Source: Gammaproteobacteria bacterium (GTDB taxonomy: Bacteria; Pseudomonadota; Gammaproteobacteria; HTCC5015). From it: 64,000 nt of DNA. A model generated the notes under the pieces. The model did not search any database. It worked only from the letters and a program-made list of their open reading frames with translations, and had not been told where the DNA came from. Numbering within the stretch: the first letter of the stretch is position 1; every line of letters starts with the position of its first letter. The translations under genes were made by a program, and so were the position numbers. Shown here piece by piece: positions 52,385 to 61,105 of the stretch. The stretch covers positions 1-64,000 of the forward strand of contig JANQRI010000009.1 in NCBI GenBank assembly GCA_028284675.1, in the 5' to 3' direction.

Positions 52385-53215
52385 ATGCCGAATCTGAAAG
52401 CCGCATTCAGCAAACTGGTCGGCGGCTTATTATGCCTGCCCGCGATGCCTGTATTCGCCGATTGGGCGGTCAATATGCCGATAGGCGTGACCCCAATCAG
52501 CCGCGAGGTATACAGTTTGCACATGATTATATTCTGGATTTGTGTTGTGATCGGTGTCGGTGTGTTTGCAGTCATGTTTTGGTCGATTTATCACCACCGC
52601 AAGTCCAGAGGTGTTAAGGCTGCAACATTCCATGAAAGTCATATTGTTGAAATAATCTGGACGATTATCCCTTTCTTTATATTGGTTGGCATGTCAGTGC
52701 CGGCTGCTAAAACGCTTATTATGATGGAAGACACCAGTGGCTCCGAGTTAACGATAAAAGTCACCGGTTATCAGTGGATGTGGCAGTATGAATATCTGGA
52801 TAACGGTATTTCGTTTTACAGCAAATTGGATGAAGCCAGTAACAGGGCCCGGCAGTTGAATGCCGAAACCAGCCCTTATGATGTGCCTAATTATCTGCTG
52901 AATGTGGATAATCCGCTGGTTGTACCGATCAATAAAAAAATCCGTATATTGCTGACGGCCAATGATGTGATTCATGCCTGGTGGGTGCCGGATTTGGGCG
53001 GTAAAAAAGATGCTATCCCGGGTTTTATCAACGAACTTTGGGTTAAAGTTGAGGAGCCAGGTGTTTATCGAGGGCAGTGTGCAGAGCTTTGCGGCAAGGA
53101 TCATGGCTATATGCCGATTGTTGTCGAAGCGGTCAGTGAAGCTGATTATGAACAGTGGGTTTCAGCTCAGCAGAGCAGTGACGGCAATCCGGTCGCGCTC
53201 AATTTGGCACTATAA
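52385..53215 (+). CDS. coxB: Cytochrome c oxidase subunit II
   Basis: Accepts electrons from cytochrome c through the CuA centre. 276 residues: signal peptide (ending VFADW), two transmembrane helices (about 47-69 and 88-108) and a periplasmic cupredoxin domain. The CuA ligands are seen as a histidine in VIHAWW and in YRGQCAELCGKDHGYMP. Unlike the pseudomonad CoxB it has no C-terminal cytochrome c domain. AAGGAG is well placed upstream. First gene of the operon. Confidence 0.96.
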   Translation: MPNLKAAFSKLVGGLLCLPAMPVFADWAVNMPIGVTPISREVYSLHMIIFWICVVIGVGVFAVMFWSIYHHRKSRGVKAATFHESHIVEIIWTIIPFFILVGMSVPAAKTLIMMEDTSGSELTIKVTGYQWMWQYEYLDNGISFYSKLDEASNRARQLNAETSPYDVPNYLLNVDNPLVVPINKKIRILLTANDVIHAWWVPDLGGKKDAIPGFINELWVKVEEPGVYRGQCAELCGKDHGYMPIVVEAVSEADYEQWVSAQQSSDGNPVALNLAL

Positions 53216-53240
53216 ATAACGAATTAACGAGGATCAGTTA

Positions 53241-54842
53241 ATGAGTACAGCAGCACCAGCGGAACATGATCACCACGAAGAACACGCAACCGGCCTGACG
53301 CGCTGGTTAACCACCACCAATCACAAAGACATAGGCACCCTGTATCTGTGGTTTAGCTTTATTATGTTTTTTGTCGGCGGGTTTATGGCGCTGATAATAA
53401 GGGCTGAGCTGTTCCAGCCGGGTCTGCAGATCGTTGATCCTCAGTTTTTTAATTCCATGACCACCATGCATGCGCTGATTATGATCTTCGGTGCAGTGAT
53501 GCCGGCATTTGTCGGCTTGGCGAACTGGATGATTCCAATGATGCTCGGTGCGCCGGATATGGCCTTACCGCGAATGAATAACTGGAGTTTCTGGATTCTC
53601 CCGTTCGCATTCGCGATGTTGCTGGGTACGCTGTTTATGGATGGCGGAGCGCCTGCGGCCGGTTGGACGATGTATGCACCGCTGGTTCTGCAGACCGGTG
53701 ATGCATTCCCGTTTATGATTTTTTCGATCCATTTGATGGGGATCTCCTCGGTGATGGGTGCGATTAATATTGTTGCAACCATCCTTAACATGCGTGCGCC
53801 GGGCATGACATTATTACGAATGCCGCTGTTTGTCTGGACCTGGTTGATTACTGCCTATCTGTTGATTGCGGTTATGCCGGTACTGGCCGGTGCGGTTACG
53901 ATGTTGCTGACCGATAAATTTTTCGGCACCAGCTTTTTTAATGCGGCCGGTGGCGGTGATCCGGTGATGTTCCAGCACATATTCTGGTTTTTCGGTCATC
54001 CGGAGGTTTATATTCTGATTTTGCCGGCGTTCGGCATTATGTCCCAGATCATCCCGACATTTGCACGCAAGCCGTTGTTTGGTTATGCGTCGATGGTATA
54101 TGCCAGTGCGTCAATCGCATTTTTATCTTTTATCGTCTGGGCCCACCATATGTTTACCGTCGGTATGCCACTGGCCGGTCAGTTGTTTTTTATGTTTGCA
54201 ACGATGTTGATCGCGGTGCCGACCGGGGTCAAAGTGTTTAATTGGGTTGCGACCATGTGGCGTGGCGCGATGACATTTGAGACACCGATGCTGTTTGCCA
54301 TTTCTTTTGTGATATTGTTTACGATTGGTGGTTTTTCCGGCTTAATGCTGGCGATTACACCGGCTGATTTTCAATACCATGACAGCTATTTTGTTGTCGC
54401 ACATTTTCATTATGTGTTGGTGCCTGGCGCTATTTTTGCAATTATCGCCGGAGTTTATTATTGGTTGCCGAAATGGACCGGGCGGATGTATAGCGAGCCT
54501 CTGGGCAAACTGCATTTCTGGACATCAATGATATTTATGAATATCACATTTTTTCCGATGCACTTTGTCGGGCTGGCGGGTATGCCGCGCCGTATCCCGG
54601 ATTATGCTGTGCAATTTGCCGACTTTAATATGATTGCAAGCATCGGTGCGTTTGGTTTTGGTTTTTCTCAGCTGATATTTTTGTATATCGTGTTGCGTGC
54701 TATCCGGACGGGTGAGCCGGCAACTGCACAGGTTTGGGAAGGTGCGCACGGCCTGGAATGGACGCTGCCGTCTCCTGCTCCGTATCATACTTTCGATACT
54801 CCACCTGACCCTCAGTTGATTGTTAAAGAGGGGCACTCGTAG
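53241..54842 (+). CDS. coxA: Cytochrome c oxidase subunit I
   Basis: The catalytic subunit of the aa3-type oxidase, holding heme a and the heme a3-CuB site, and pumping protons. 533 residues and about twelve membrane helices. Key features: TTMHALIMIF (heme a histidine), WFFGHPEVYILILPAFG with the His-Tyr crosslink, WAHHMFTVG, and HDSYFVVAHFHYVL with the heme ligands. The D- and K-channel motifs look normal. 25 bp after coxB. Confidence 0.98.
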   Translation: MSTAAPAEHDHHEEHATGLTRWLTTTNHKDIGTLYLWFSFIMFFVGGFMALIIRAELFQPGLQIVDPQFFNSMTTMHALIMIFGAVMPAFVGLANWMIPMMLGAPDMALPRMNNWSFWILPFAFAMLLGTLFMDGGAPAAGWTMYAPLVLQTGDAFPFMIFSIHLMGISSVMGAINIVATILNMRAPGMTLLRMPLFVWTWLITAYLLIAVMPVLAGAVTMLLTDKFFGTSFFNAAGGGDPVMFQHIFWFFGHPEVYILILPAFGIMSQIIPTFARKPLFGYASMVYASASIAFLSFIVWAHHMFTVGMPLAGQLFFMFATMLIAVPTGVKVFNWVATMWRGAMTFETPMLFAISFVILFTIGGFSGLMLAITPADFQYHDSYFVVAHFHYVLVPGAIFAIIAGVYYWLPKWTGRMYSEPLGKLHFWTSMIFMNITFFPMHFVGLAGMPRRIPDYAVQFADFNMIASIGAFGFGFSQLIFLYIVLRAIRTGEPATAQVWEGAHGLEWTLPSPAPYHTFDTPPDPQLIVKEGHS

Positions 54843-54854
54843 CTGCTTTTAGAG

Positions 54855-55391
54855 ATGTCGGGACCTGATAAAAAAACTGAAACTCATCGCCTGGTGGCAA
54901 AGCTGCTGGTTGTGGTGCTGGCCATGTTTGGTTTTGGATATGCGTTGGTTCCGTTGTACGAAATCATTTGTGAGGTTACCGGCCTAAACGGTAAAACCGG
55001 GCAGGTGAGCCTGGCCGGTGTGACCGGTCCGGATACTAGCCGGGTGATTACCGTCAGGTTTACCGCGACGGTGAATTCAGCGGCACCCTGGGATTTTCAG
55101 CCGAATGACCGGGTGATGGAAGTACATCCGGGTGGCTTGTATGAAACCAGTTATCAGGCAAAAAACAGAACCGGACACTTGCTTGTCGGGCAGGCCGCGC
55201 CCAGCGTGGTGCCGCGGGAGGCTTCACTGTATTTTAATAAAACAGAATGCTTTTGTTTTACGAGGCAGGAGTTTGGGCCTGATGAAGTGCGTGATATGCC
55301 CGTGCAGTTTGTTATAGACCGGAATATTCCCGCGCATATAGAAACACTGGTTTTATCGTATACGTTTTTTGATATTACTGAAAAAGGCTAG
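54855..55391 (+). CDS. ctaG: Cytochrome c oxidase assembly protein CtaG (Cox11)
   Basis: Delivers copper to CuB of subunit I. 178 residues: one N-terminal transmembrane helix (about 15-33, LLVVVLAMFGFGYALVPLY) and a periplasmic Ig-like domain with the copper-binding KTECFCFTRQ motif. A further conserved cysteine follows the helix (EIICEVTG). Sits between coxA and coxC, the usual place. Confidence 0.96.
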   Translation: MSGPDKKTETHRLVAKLLVVVLAMFGFGYALVPLYEIICEVTGLNGKTGQVSLAGVTGPDTSRVITVRFTATVNSAAPWDFQPNDRVMEVHPGGLYETSYQAKNRTGHLLVGQAAPSVVPREASLYFNKTECFCFTRQEFGPDEVRDMPVQFVIDRNIPAHIETLVLSYTFFDITEKG

Positions 55392-55439
55392 GTTGCTTCC
55401 GGGCGGTCCGGACACGGTTGATTTACTGGAGATATAAAA

Positions 55440-56306
55440 ATGGGACAAAGTAGCTATTACGTGCCGCATGATACAAGCTGGTGGCCTATTATCGGTTCGG
55501 TTGGTTTGACGAGTCTGGTGGTTGGTGCATCGATATTGCTGAACGGTAGCGGAGGGCTGGGGCAGTTTATGATGCTGGCCGGTTTTGTGGTCACGATTTT
55601 TATGATGTTCGGCTGGTTTGGTCTTGTGATCTCTGAAAGCATGGCCGGTAAATACAGTGCTCAGGTGGATATTTCATTTCGCTGGAGTATGAGCTGGTTT
55701 ATTTTTTCCGAAGTGATGTTTTTTGCAGCGTTTTTCGGTGCATTGTTTTATGCGCGCATGTATTCCTTGCCCTGGCTCGGTGGTGAAGGCTCTGGGGTGA
55801 TGACGAATGAAGTGCTTTGGCCAACATTTGAGACGGTTTGGCCGTCCAATGGCCCTGCGGAAATCGGCGGTGATTATAAAGTGATGGGTGCCTGGGGTAT
55901 TCCGGCGTTGAATACTGCTATCTTGTTAACCAGCGGTATCACGATAACCTGGGCGCATCATGCGTTAAAAGCGAATCACCGTGGCCAGCTTATTATGGGT
56001 TTGTTTCTAACCGTTCTGCTCGGTGCAGTGTTTGTCGGTTTTCAGGCTTATGAGTATATTCACGCTTACAATGACCTTAACCTTAAAATGACCACCGGAA
56101 TCTACGGTTCCACCTTTTTTATGCTCACCGGGTTTCACGGTTTCCATGTGACGATGGGTGCAATCATGCTGGCTGTGATTTTAGTGCGTTGCATGAAAGG
56201 GCACTTCACTCCGGAAAATCACTTTGCATTCGAAGCTGTCGCCTGGTATTGGCATTTCGTTGATGTGGTGTGGCTCGGCCTGTTTATATTCGTGTATTGG
56301 CTATAA
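55440..56306 (+). CDS. coxC: Cytochrome c oxidase subunit III
   Basis: 288 residues with seven predicted membrane helices. Family signatures include SWFIFSEVMFFAAFFGALF and GFHGFHVTMGAIM and the C-terminal HFVDVVWLGLF. It stabilises subunit I and proton uptake. A ribosome-binding GGAG precedes the ATG. A terminator-like hairpin follows the stop. Confidence 0.97.
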   Translation: MGQSSYYVPHDTSWWPIIGSVGLTSLVVGASILLNGSGGLGQFMMLAGFVVTIFMMFGWFGLVISESMAGKYSAQVDISFRWSMSWFIFSEVMFFAAFFGALFYARMYSLPWLGGEGSGVMTNEVLWPTFETVWPSNGPAEIGGDYKVMGAWGIPALNTAILLTSGITITWAHHALKANHRGQLIMGLFLTVLLGAVFVGFQAYEYIHAYNDLNLKMTTGIYGSTFFMLTGFHGFHVTMGAIMLAVILVRCMKGHFTPENHFAFEAVAWYWHFVDVVWLGLFIFVYWL

Positions 56307-56321
56307 TTGAGCAGAGTCAGG

Positions 56322-56343
56322 AAAAATCACCTCTGGTGTTTTT
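56322..56343. terminator. Bidirectional terminator between coxC and the DUF2909 gene
   Basis: AAAAATCACC-TCT-GGTGTTTTT: a short GC stem with A-run and T-run on either side, able to end coxC (plus) and the convergent small gene (minus). Confidence 0.55.
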
Positions 56344-56396
56344 CCAAGAGGTCTGGCAAAAAACATGGTTTTTAACAGCTTACGGTAACGGTTTTG

Positions 56397-56621
56397 CTAC
56401 TGCGGGTTCACGGGCATAATACCGTGAGGTTCAATGAAACCCAGTGCGTAAGCAATCAACAGGCAAATAAATACCAGCACCGATAAGCCGATCCGCCAGG
56501 TGAGCGCATTGACAGTGCGTTTGTTCTGTCCTTTGTCTTTTAGCATAAAAAATAATGCTGATCCCAGATTGACTACAATTAATAAAAAAAGAATGATAAC
56601 TATCAGCTTTACGGACATCAC
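56397..56621 (-). CDS. Twin transmembrane small protein (DUF2909 family)
   Basis: 74 residues with two hydrophobic helices (about 5-26 and 45-64) separated by a basic loop, KDKGQNKRTVNALTWRIG, typical of the DUF2909 family that is regularly found inside cox operons but on the opposite strand. Probably an oxidase-associated membrane protein; function unknown. Confidence 0.85.
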   Translation of the reverse strand: MMSVKLIVIILFLLIVVNLGSALFFMLKDKGQNKRTVNALTWRIGLSVLVFICLLIAYALGFIEPHGIMPVNPQ

Positions 56622-56681
56622 AGCGGCCTGTGTTTAAAAATCTGGTTGATGAATACGACTATGTTCAGTCTCTCAGCTTAA

Positions 56682-57449
56682 ATGGCGGTTGTCGAGTTTA
56701 ATATCAGGCACGTCCGGTTTTCAGTCCGTATATGGATGATGCTGTTGGTGGTTATTATAGTGTTGATAATGCTCAGAGCGGGTTTTTGGCAGCTGAGCAG
56801 GGCGCAACAGAAAATCGAAATTCAGCAAAGTTACCATCAGGCCGGAGTGTTGCCGGCTATCTCACCAGAGTTAGCGCTAATTGAGCCCGCGCCATTATTA
56901 TTTCGCACTCTGAAACTACACGGCAAGTATCAGTCGGACCGGCAGTTTCTGCTGGATAATAAAGTGTATACCTCTGACAGTGGCATGAAACGCTTGGGGT
57001 ATCATGTATTAACACCATTTGAAACCAGTGATGGCGTATCGCTACTGGTTGATCGTGGTTGGGTGGCTGCAGAGCAAGACCGCAGTCGGTTGCCGGATGT
57101 CCGTGTTGATAATGTATCACAGAGTATCCAGGGTCGTTTGTATATGCCGGGTAAAGGGTTTCGTTTGGGCACAATTGATGCCGATCAACATTGGCCGCGC
57201 GTGATACAGTATGTTGATTATCAAAAACTGCAGGAGCGCTTGCAGCAGCCGTTGTATAATGCCGTGCTGGTTTTGGCTGCCGGTCAGCCTGGTGGATTAA
57301 TATATGACTGGGTGCCGGTTGTTGATAAACCCCATAAGCACTATGGCTATGCCGTGCAGTGGTTTGCAATGGCTTTGGCTATGGTTGTGATGTTTCTGGT
57401 TTTTTCCATAAAGCGACACTCGACATTGTCGGGGGGTAATAATGAGTGA
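56682..57449 (+). CDS. SURF1-family cytochrome oxidase biogenesis protein
   Basis: 255 residues with the SURF1 plan: an N-terminal helix (about 15-35), a periplasmic domain containing FRTLKLHGKYQSDRQFLLDN and LLVDRGWVA, and a C-terminal helix (about 230-248) ended by NYGYAVQWF-like HYGYAVQWFAM. SURF1 helps insert heme a into subunit I. The last codons overlap the next gene by 8 bp. Confidence 0.94.
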   Translation: MAVVEFNIRHVRFSVRIWMMLLVVIIVLIMLRAGFWQLSRAQQKIEIQQSYHQAGVLPAISPELALIEPAPLLFRTLKLHGKYQSDRQFLLDNKVYTSDSGMKRLGYHVLTPFETSDGVSLLVDRGWVAAEQDRSRLPDVRVDNVSQSIQGRLYMPGKGFRLGTIDADQHWPRVIQYVDYQKLQERLQQPLYNAVLVLAAGQPGGLIYDWVPVVDKPHKHYGYAVQWFAMALAMVVMFLVFSIKRHSTLSGGNNE

Positions 57450-58059
57450 TAACAGTACGCTGTCGCCGCAATGGCGGGGAAGGCTTACTTTTATAGTGAT
57501 TGTGATGTTGTTTGCGTTGCCATTACTGGCTGCCTGGTGGTTGTATTTGGGTACAGAAAAAGGCTGGTCCTGGGGTACCAGCAATCATGGCGAGCTTTTG
57601 GTTCCGGCACAGCCATTGGATGCGTTTGCATTGCCCGCCCCGGACGGATCTGAATTTACATTAAGTGATTTACAGGGGAAATGGACGCTGATATTTATTG
57701 CCCCTGCTGTATGTGATGAGGTCTGCAAAAAGAATATTTATCATATGCGCCAGGTGCGCACCTCGCTTGGTAGAGAAATGGGGCGTGTGCAGCGCCTGCT
57801 TATTTTAGCGAGTGAAGATCAATGGCGGGGCCTGTCTGATTATCTGCAGCATTACCCGGCGACTAAGGTGTTATTGGATGCAGGCCAGGAAACCGTGCTG
57901 CGTAATCGTTCGTTTACGTCTAATTTGAAAATATCCGAATCCAAAATATATCTTGTTGATCCACTCGGTAATCTGATGATGGCTTTTCCGCAGTCTTTAG
58001 ATCCGAAGCATATGCTTAAAGACCTGAAGAAGTTATTAAAAATATCCAAAATAGGTTGA
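57442..58059 (+). CDS. SCO-like thioredoxin-fold membrane protein of the cox operon
   Basis: 205 residues: one N-terminal helix (about 17-36) and a periplasmic thioredoxin-like domain with FTLSDLQGKWTLIFIAP followed by a CDEVC motif (Cys91, Cys95), the CxxxC spacing of SCO copper chaperones. The conserved distal histidine of SCO proteins is not obvious, so copper binding is inferred. It overlaps surf1 and lies before ctaA; orthologs are usual at this place in gammaproteobacterial cox clusters. Likely role in CuA assembly or thiol redox. Confidence 0.75.
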   Translation: MSDNSTLSPQWRGRLTFIVIVMLFALPLLAAWWLYLGTEKGWSWGTSNHGELLVPAQPLDAFALPAPDGSEFTLSDLQGKWTLIFIAPAVCDEVCKKNIYHMRQVRTSLGREMGRVQRLLILASEDQWRGLSDYLQHYPATKVLLDAGQETVLRNRSFTSNLKISESKIYLVDPLGNLMMAFPQSLDPKHMLKDLKKLLKISKIG

Positions 58060-59090
58060 TTGTCTCAGTGCCTGTAAAAAACCCGCTGTTGTTTAGAGTA
58101 AGCCTGTTCGCGGTGATTTTGACACTCGTCGTGATCGTACTCGGGGCTTATGTGCGCCTTTCACATGCCGGTTTGGGGTGTCCTGACTGGCCGGGTTGCT
58201 ATGGGCATCTTGATGTTCCTGCGACCGAGCGGGAAGTTCAGCTGGCCAATGATGCTTACCCGGAAAGGCCGGTGGAAACCGCAAAGGCCTGGAAAGAAAT
58301 GATTCATCGTTATGTCGCAAGCCTGTTGGGGCTGGTGATAGTGTCTATTTTGTGTATCGCATGGGCACAGTGTAAAAACAGCCGGGACTTACTGCTGCCC
58401 GGCGCGTTGTTGGTGATCGTAATTTTTCAGGGTTTGCTGGGTATGTGGACGGTTACGCTGTTGCTTAAACCGGCGGTGGTCACTGCGCATTTATTGGGTG
58501 GTATGACAACTCTGGCACTTTTGTGGTGGTTGGCTTTGCGCTACAGTGGCTGGCCGGAGCCGGATTTAGTCTCAAATTCTGGTTTAAAGACCGGGCTATG
58601 GTTGTCTGTTACGTGTTTGCTGGCATTGATTGTCCAGATTGCACTTGGGGGCTGGACCAGTACCAACTATGCAGCACTCGCCTGTTATGGGTTTCCGCAA
58701 TGCAATCAACAATGGTGGCCTGAAATGGATTTTGCTGATGCATTTGTATTGTGGCGTGGCCTGGGGATTGATTATGAAGGCGGAGTGCTTGATCACCCGG
58801 CACGTGTGGCGATTCATATGACTCACCGTTTCGGCGCGTTGCTGTTGAGTGCATTGATTTTATATATGGTTTTTTATTTATTTCGTCTGGGTAAAAAATT
58901 TCACCTGCCCGCTATCCTATTAATAAGTGTTTTATTTGTGCAGATAAGCCTGGGTATTGTGAATGTAAGCTATGGCTTGCCGTTGTTGGTGGCAACTGCG
59001 CATAATGGTGTTGCCGCGCTGTTGATATTGGTATTGTTAAGTATATTGTATTATTTCGTATCCATGCGTTCCCAGGGGAGGGCGGCTTAG
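58056..59090 (+). CDS. ctaA: Heme A synthase (Cox15/CtaA)
   Basis: Oxidises the methyl group of heme O to give heme A. 344 residues and eight membrane helices. Typical: VLGAYVRLSHAGLGCPDWPGC, EMIHRYVAS, VTAHLLGGM, MTHRFGALLL and ATAHNGVAALL, giving the paired heme-ligand histidines. The start is uncertain: TTG at 58056 overlaps the stop of the previous gene, and a GTG at 58068 is also possible. Confidence 0.95.
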   Translation: MIVSVPVKNPLLFRVSLFAVILTLVVIVLGAYVRLSHAGLGCPDWPGCYGHLDVPATEREVQLANDAYPERPVETAKAWKEMIHRYVASLLGLVIVSILCIAWAQCKNSRDLLLPGALLVIVIFQGLLGMWTVTLLLKPAVVTAHLLGGMTTLALLWWLALRYSGWPEPDLVSNSGLKTGLWLSVTCLLALIVQIALGGWTSTNYAALACYGFPQCNQQWWPEMDFADAFVLWRGLGIDYEGGVLDHPARVAIHMTHRFGALLLSALILYMVFYLFRLGKKFHLPAILLISVLFVQISLGIVNVSYGLPLLVATAHNGVAALLILVLLSILYYFVSMRSQGRAA

Positions 59091-60011
59091 GTGGCGGAAA
59101 AAGCAGTTGGCCTTAACCGGGCTTCATCGGCCGGCTGGCGCGATTACTATGAATTGACCAAGCCGCGGGTTGTCGCACTGATTGTGTTTACTGCGGTCGT
59201 CGGTATGTTGTTATCTGTTCCGACAATAGTGCCCTGGCAGGCATTTGTATTCGGTAGTCTGGGTATTTGGTTTGCGGCTTCATCGGCAGCGGCGATCAAT
59301 CACCTGGTTGACCGTAAGGCTGATGCAAATATGGCCAGGACCCGCAATCGGCCGCTGCCGCAGGGTCATATTGAAGTATTGCCGGCATTGGGCTTTGCGT
59401 TTGTGTTGGCTTTATTGTCCATGCTTATTTTGGTTTTTCTGGTTAACCCGTTAACGGCTGTTTTGACGTTTCTATCGTTGATTGGATATGCGGTGGTCTA
59501 TACAATGTTTTTGAAGCGCGCAACACCGCAGAATATAGTGATCGGTGGTGCAGCCGGTGCAATGCCGCCGGTATTGGGTTGGACAGCGGTTACCGGAAGT
59601 CTGCATCCTCATGCTTTGTTATTGTTCCTGATTATTTTTGTCTGGACACCGCCGCATTTTTGGGCGCTGGCGGTGCATAAGCGAAAAGAATATGCCGACG
59701 TCGATATTCCAATGTTACCCGTCACTCATGGTGCTGAGTTTACGCGTTTGCAGATCACCTTATACACAGTGCTACTGTTTGTTGTGACATTGTTGCCGTT
59801 TCTGGTTGGTATGAGTGGGCAAATTTATTTGTTATCGGTTTTACTGCTTAATGCCCGATTTATTTATTTTGCGGTGAAATTGCAGCTTACTCGTAGTGAC
59901 CAGCTTGCGATGAAGATGTTTGTGTTTTCGATAACCTATTTAATGCTGTTGTTTGCTGCTTTGCTTGCAGACCATTATCTGGCACGGCTTCTATTCGGCT
60001 TGGTATCTTAG
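59091..60011 (+). CDS. ctaB: Protoheme IX farnesyltransferase (heme O synthase)
   Basis: Adds the farnesyl tail to heme B, making heme O for CtaA. 306 residues and about nine helices. UbiA-family signatures: ELTKPRVVALIVFTAVVGM, the prenyl-diphosphate-binding NHLVDRKADANMARTRNRP and the second site WTPPHFWALAVHKRKEYADVDIPM. Starts at a GTG directly after the ctaA stop. Last gene of the oxidase operon. Confidence 0.97.
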   Translation: MAEKAVGLNRASSAGWRDYYELTKPRVVALIVFTAVVGMLLSVPTIVPWQAFVFGSLGIWFAASSAAAINHLVDRKADANMARTRNRPLPQGHIEVLPALGFAFVLALLSMLILVFLVNPLTAVLTFLSLIGYAVVYTMFLKRATPQNIVIGGAAGAMPPVLGWTAVTGSLHPHALLLFLIIFVWTPPHFWALAVHKRKEYADVDIPMLPVTHGAEFTRLQITLYTVLLFVVTLLPFLVGMSGQIYLLSVLLLNARFIYFAVKLQLTRSDQLAMKMFVFSITYLMLLFAALLADHYLARLLFGLVS

Positions 60012-60020
60012 CTGAATATT

Positions 60021-60055
60021 GAAAAAACGAAGGCACCCGAAAGTGCCTTGTTTAT
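60021..60055. terminator. Bidirectional terminator between ctaB and rpoH
   Basis: AAGGCAC-CCGAAA-GTGCCTT (60030-60049) is a perfect 7-bp stem; a six-T run follows on the minus strand, making it a good rpoH terminator, with a weaker T-rich flank for ctaB. Confidence 0.7.
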
Positions 60056-60078
60056 CAGTATATGGTTAACAGTGGTGC

Positions 60079-60957
60079 TTATGTTGAGGTAAAAGCTGTC
60101 CGGAGTTTTTTGATCGCGTTGGATTCCAGTTGCCGTATTCTCTCGGCGGATACATTGTATTTGCTTGCCAACTCATGCAGTGTGGCTTTGTTGTCGTCAT
60201 CCAACCAGCGAAGTTGCAGAATATCCCGGCTGCGCTCATCCAGATTTTGCAGCGCGAGATGCAGTTTATCTATATTCTGTGTGCTCCAGTCTTCCGACTC
60301 CAGTGAGGTTTCGGGATCGGCATTTGGCGCGGCCAGGTATTGTGCCGGCGCATAATGTGTTTCACTGTCATCGTTGTCATCACCCAAATCGTATGCCAGG
60401 TCATGACCGCTGAGCCGGGATTCCATCTCCATAACGGTTTTGGCCGGAACGCCAAGGTCTTTTGCGACGGTTTCAACTTCGTCTTTGCTTAACCAGCTCA
60501 GTTTCTTTTTTGCGCTACGCAATTTGAAAAATAACTTGCGCTGGGCTTTTGTCGTCGCAACTTTCACAATACGCCAGTTGCGAATGATAAATTCGTGAAT
60601 TTCCGCGCGAATCCAATGTACTGCAAATGATATCAGCCTGACGCCGACACCCGGGTCAAAGCGTTTGACTGCTTTCATTAGACCGACATTTCCTTCCTGG
60701 ATCAAATCGGCCAGCGGCAGGCCATAGCCGGAGTATCCGCGTGCAACATGTACGACAAAACGCAGGTGAGCCATAATCAGTTTACGTGCGGCTTCGAGGT
60801 CATTGTGATCTTTAAGGCGAACCGCAAGCTGCTTTTCTTCTTCCGCACTCAACACCGTGATTGAGCCGACCTGCGCGATATATGAGTCCACGCTGCTCGT
60901 GGACAGGCCGGTGGGCAATGCCCCCATGTCGATTGTGGTTAAAGCTGTTGATGTCAT
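60079..60957 (-). CDS. rpoH: RNA polymerase sigma-32 factor
   Basis: The heat-shock sigma factor. The ATG at 60957 has GGAGG ten bases upstream; an in-frame TTG three codons earlier touches the Shine-Dalgarno and is rejected, giving 292 residues. Region 2 (AHLRFVVHVARGYSGYGLPL, LIQEGNVGLMKAVKRFDP) and region 4 (LDERSRDILQLRWL, SAERIRQLESNAIKKLR) are intact, and the RpoH box QRKLFFKLR is present, which distinguishes it from other sigma factors. A perfect CIRCE operator overlaps its promoter region, so HrcA repression is predicted. ftsX/ftsE, its common neighbours, are absent. Confidence 0.97.
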   Translation of the reverse strand: MTSTALTTIDMGALPTGLSTSSVDSYIAQVGSITVLSAEEEKQLAVRLKDHNDLEAARKLIMAHLRFVVHVARGYSGYGLPLADLIQEGNVGLMKAVKRFDPGVGVRLISFAVHWIRAEIHEFIIRNWRIVKVATTKAQRKLFFKLRSAKKKLSWLSKDEVETVAKDLGVPAKTVMEMESRLSGHDLAYDLGDDNDDSETHYAPAQYLAAPNADPETSLESEDWSTQNIDKLHLALQNLDERSRDILQLRWLDDDNKATLHELASKYNVSAERIRQLESNAIKKLRTAFTST

Positions 60958-60986
60958 TGACGCCAATCCTCCTTAAACGGCCGATG

Positions 60987-60992
60987 ATTTTA
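60987..60992 (-). promoter_or_regulatory. Extended -10 box of the rpoH promoter
   Basis: TGC-TAAAAT on the minus strand, 30 bp upstream of the rpoH ATG. CIRCE lies just upstream of it and covers the -35 area, the classic position for a repressor site. Confidence 0.5.
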
Positions 60993-61008
60993 GCATAGAT
61001 TTACATTT

Positions 61009-61035
61009 TTAGCACTCGCTGCGTTAGAGTGCTAA
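61009..61035. promoter_or_regulatory. CIRCE element (HrcA operator) upstream of rpoH
   Basis: TTAGCACTC at 61009-61017 and GAGTGCTAA at 61027-61035, separated by exactly nine bases: a perfect match to the CIRCE consensus bound by the heat-shock repressor HrcA. It lies 52 bp before the rpoH start codon. The neighbouring phhB gene is transcribed in the same direction and ends 70 bp beyond the element, so rpoH is the only gene it is placed to control. Confidence 0.9.
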
Positions 61036-61105
61036 TGTCGGCTGGAGTTCATCAAACTGAATGGCGCATATAGGATTATTGTTCTTATATATGATGGTCT
61101 TGCGT

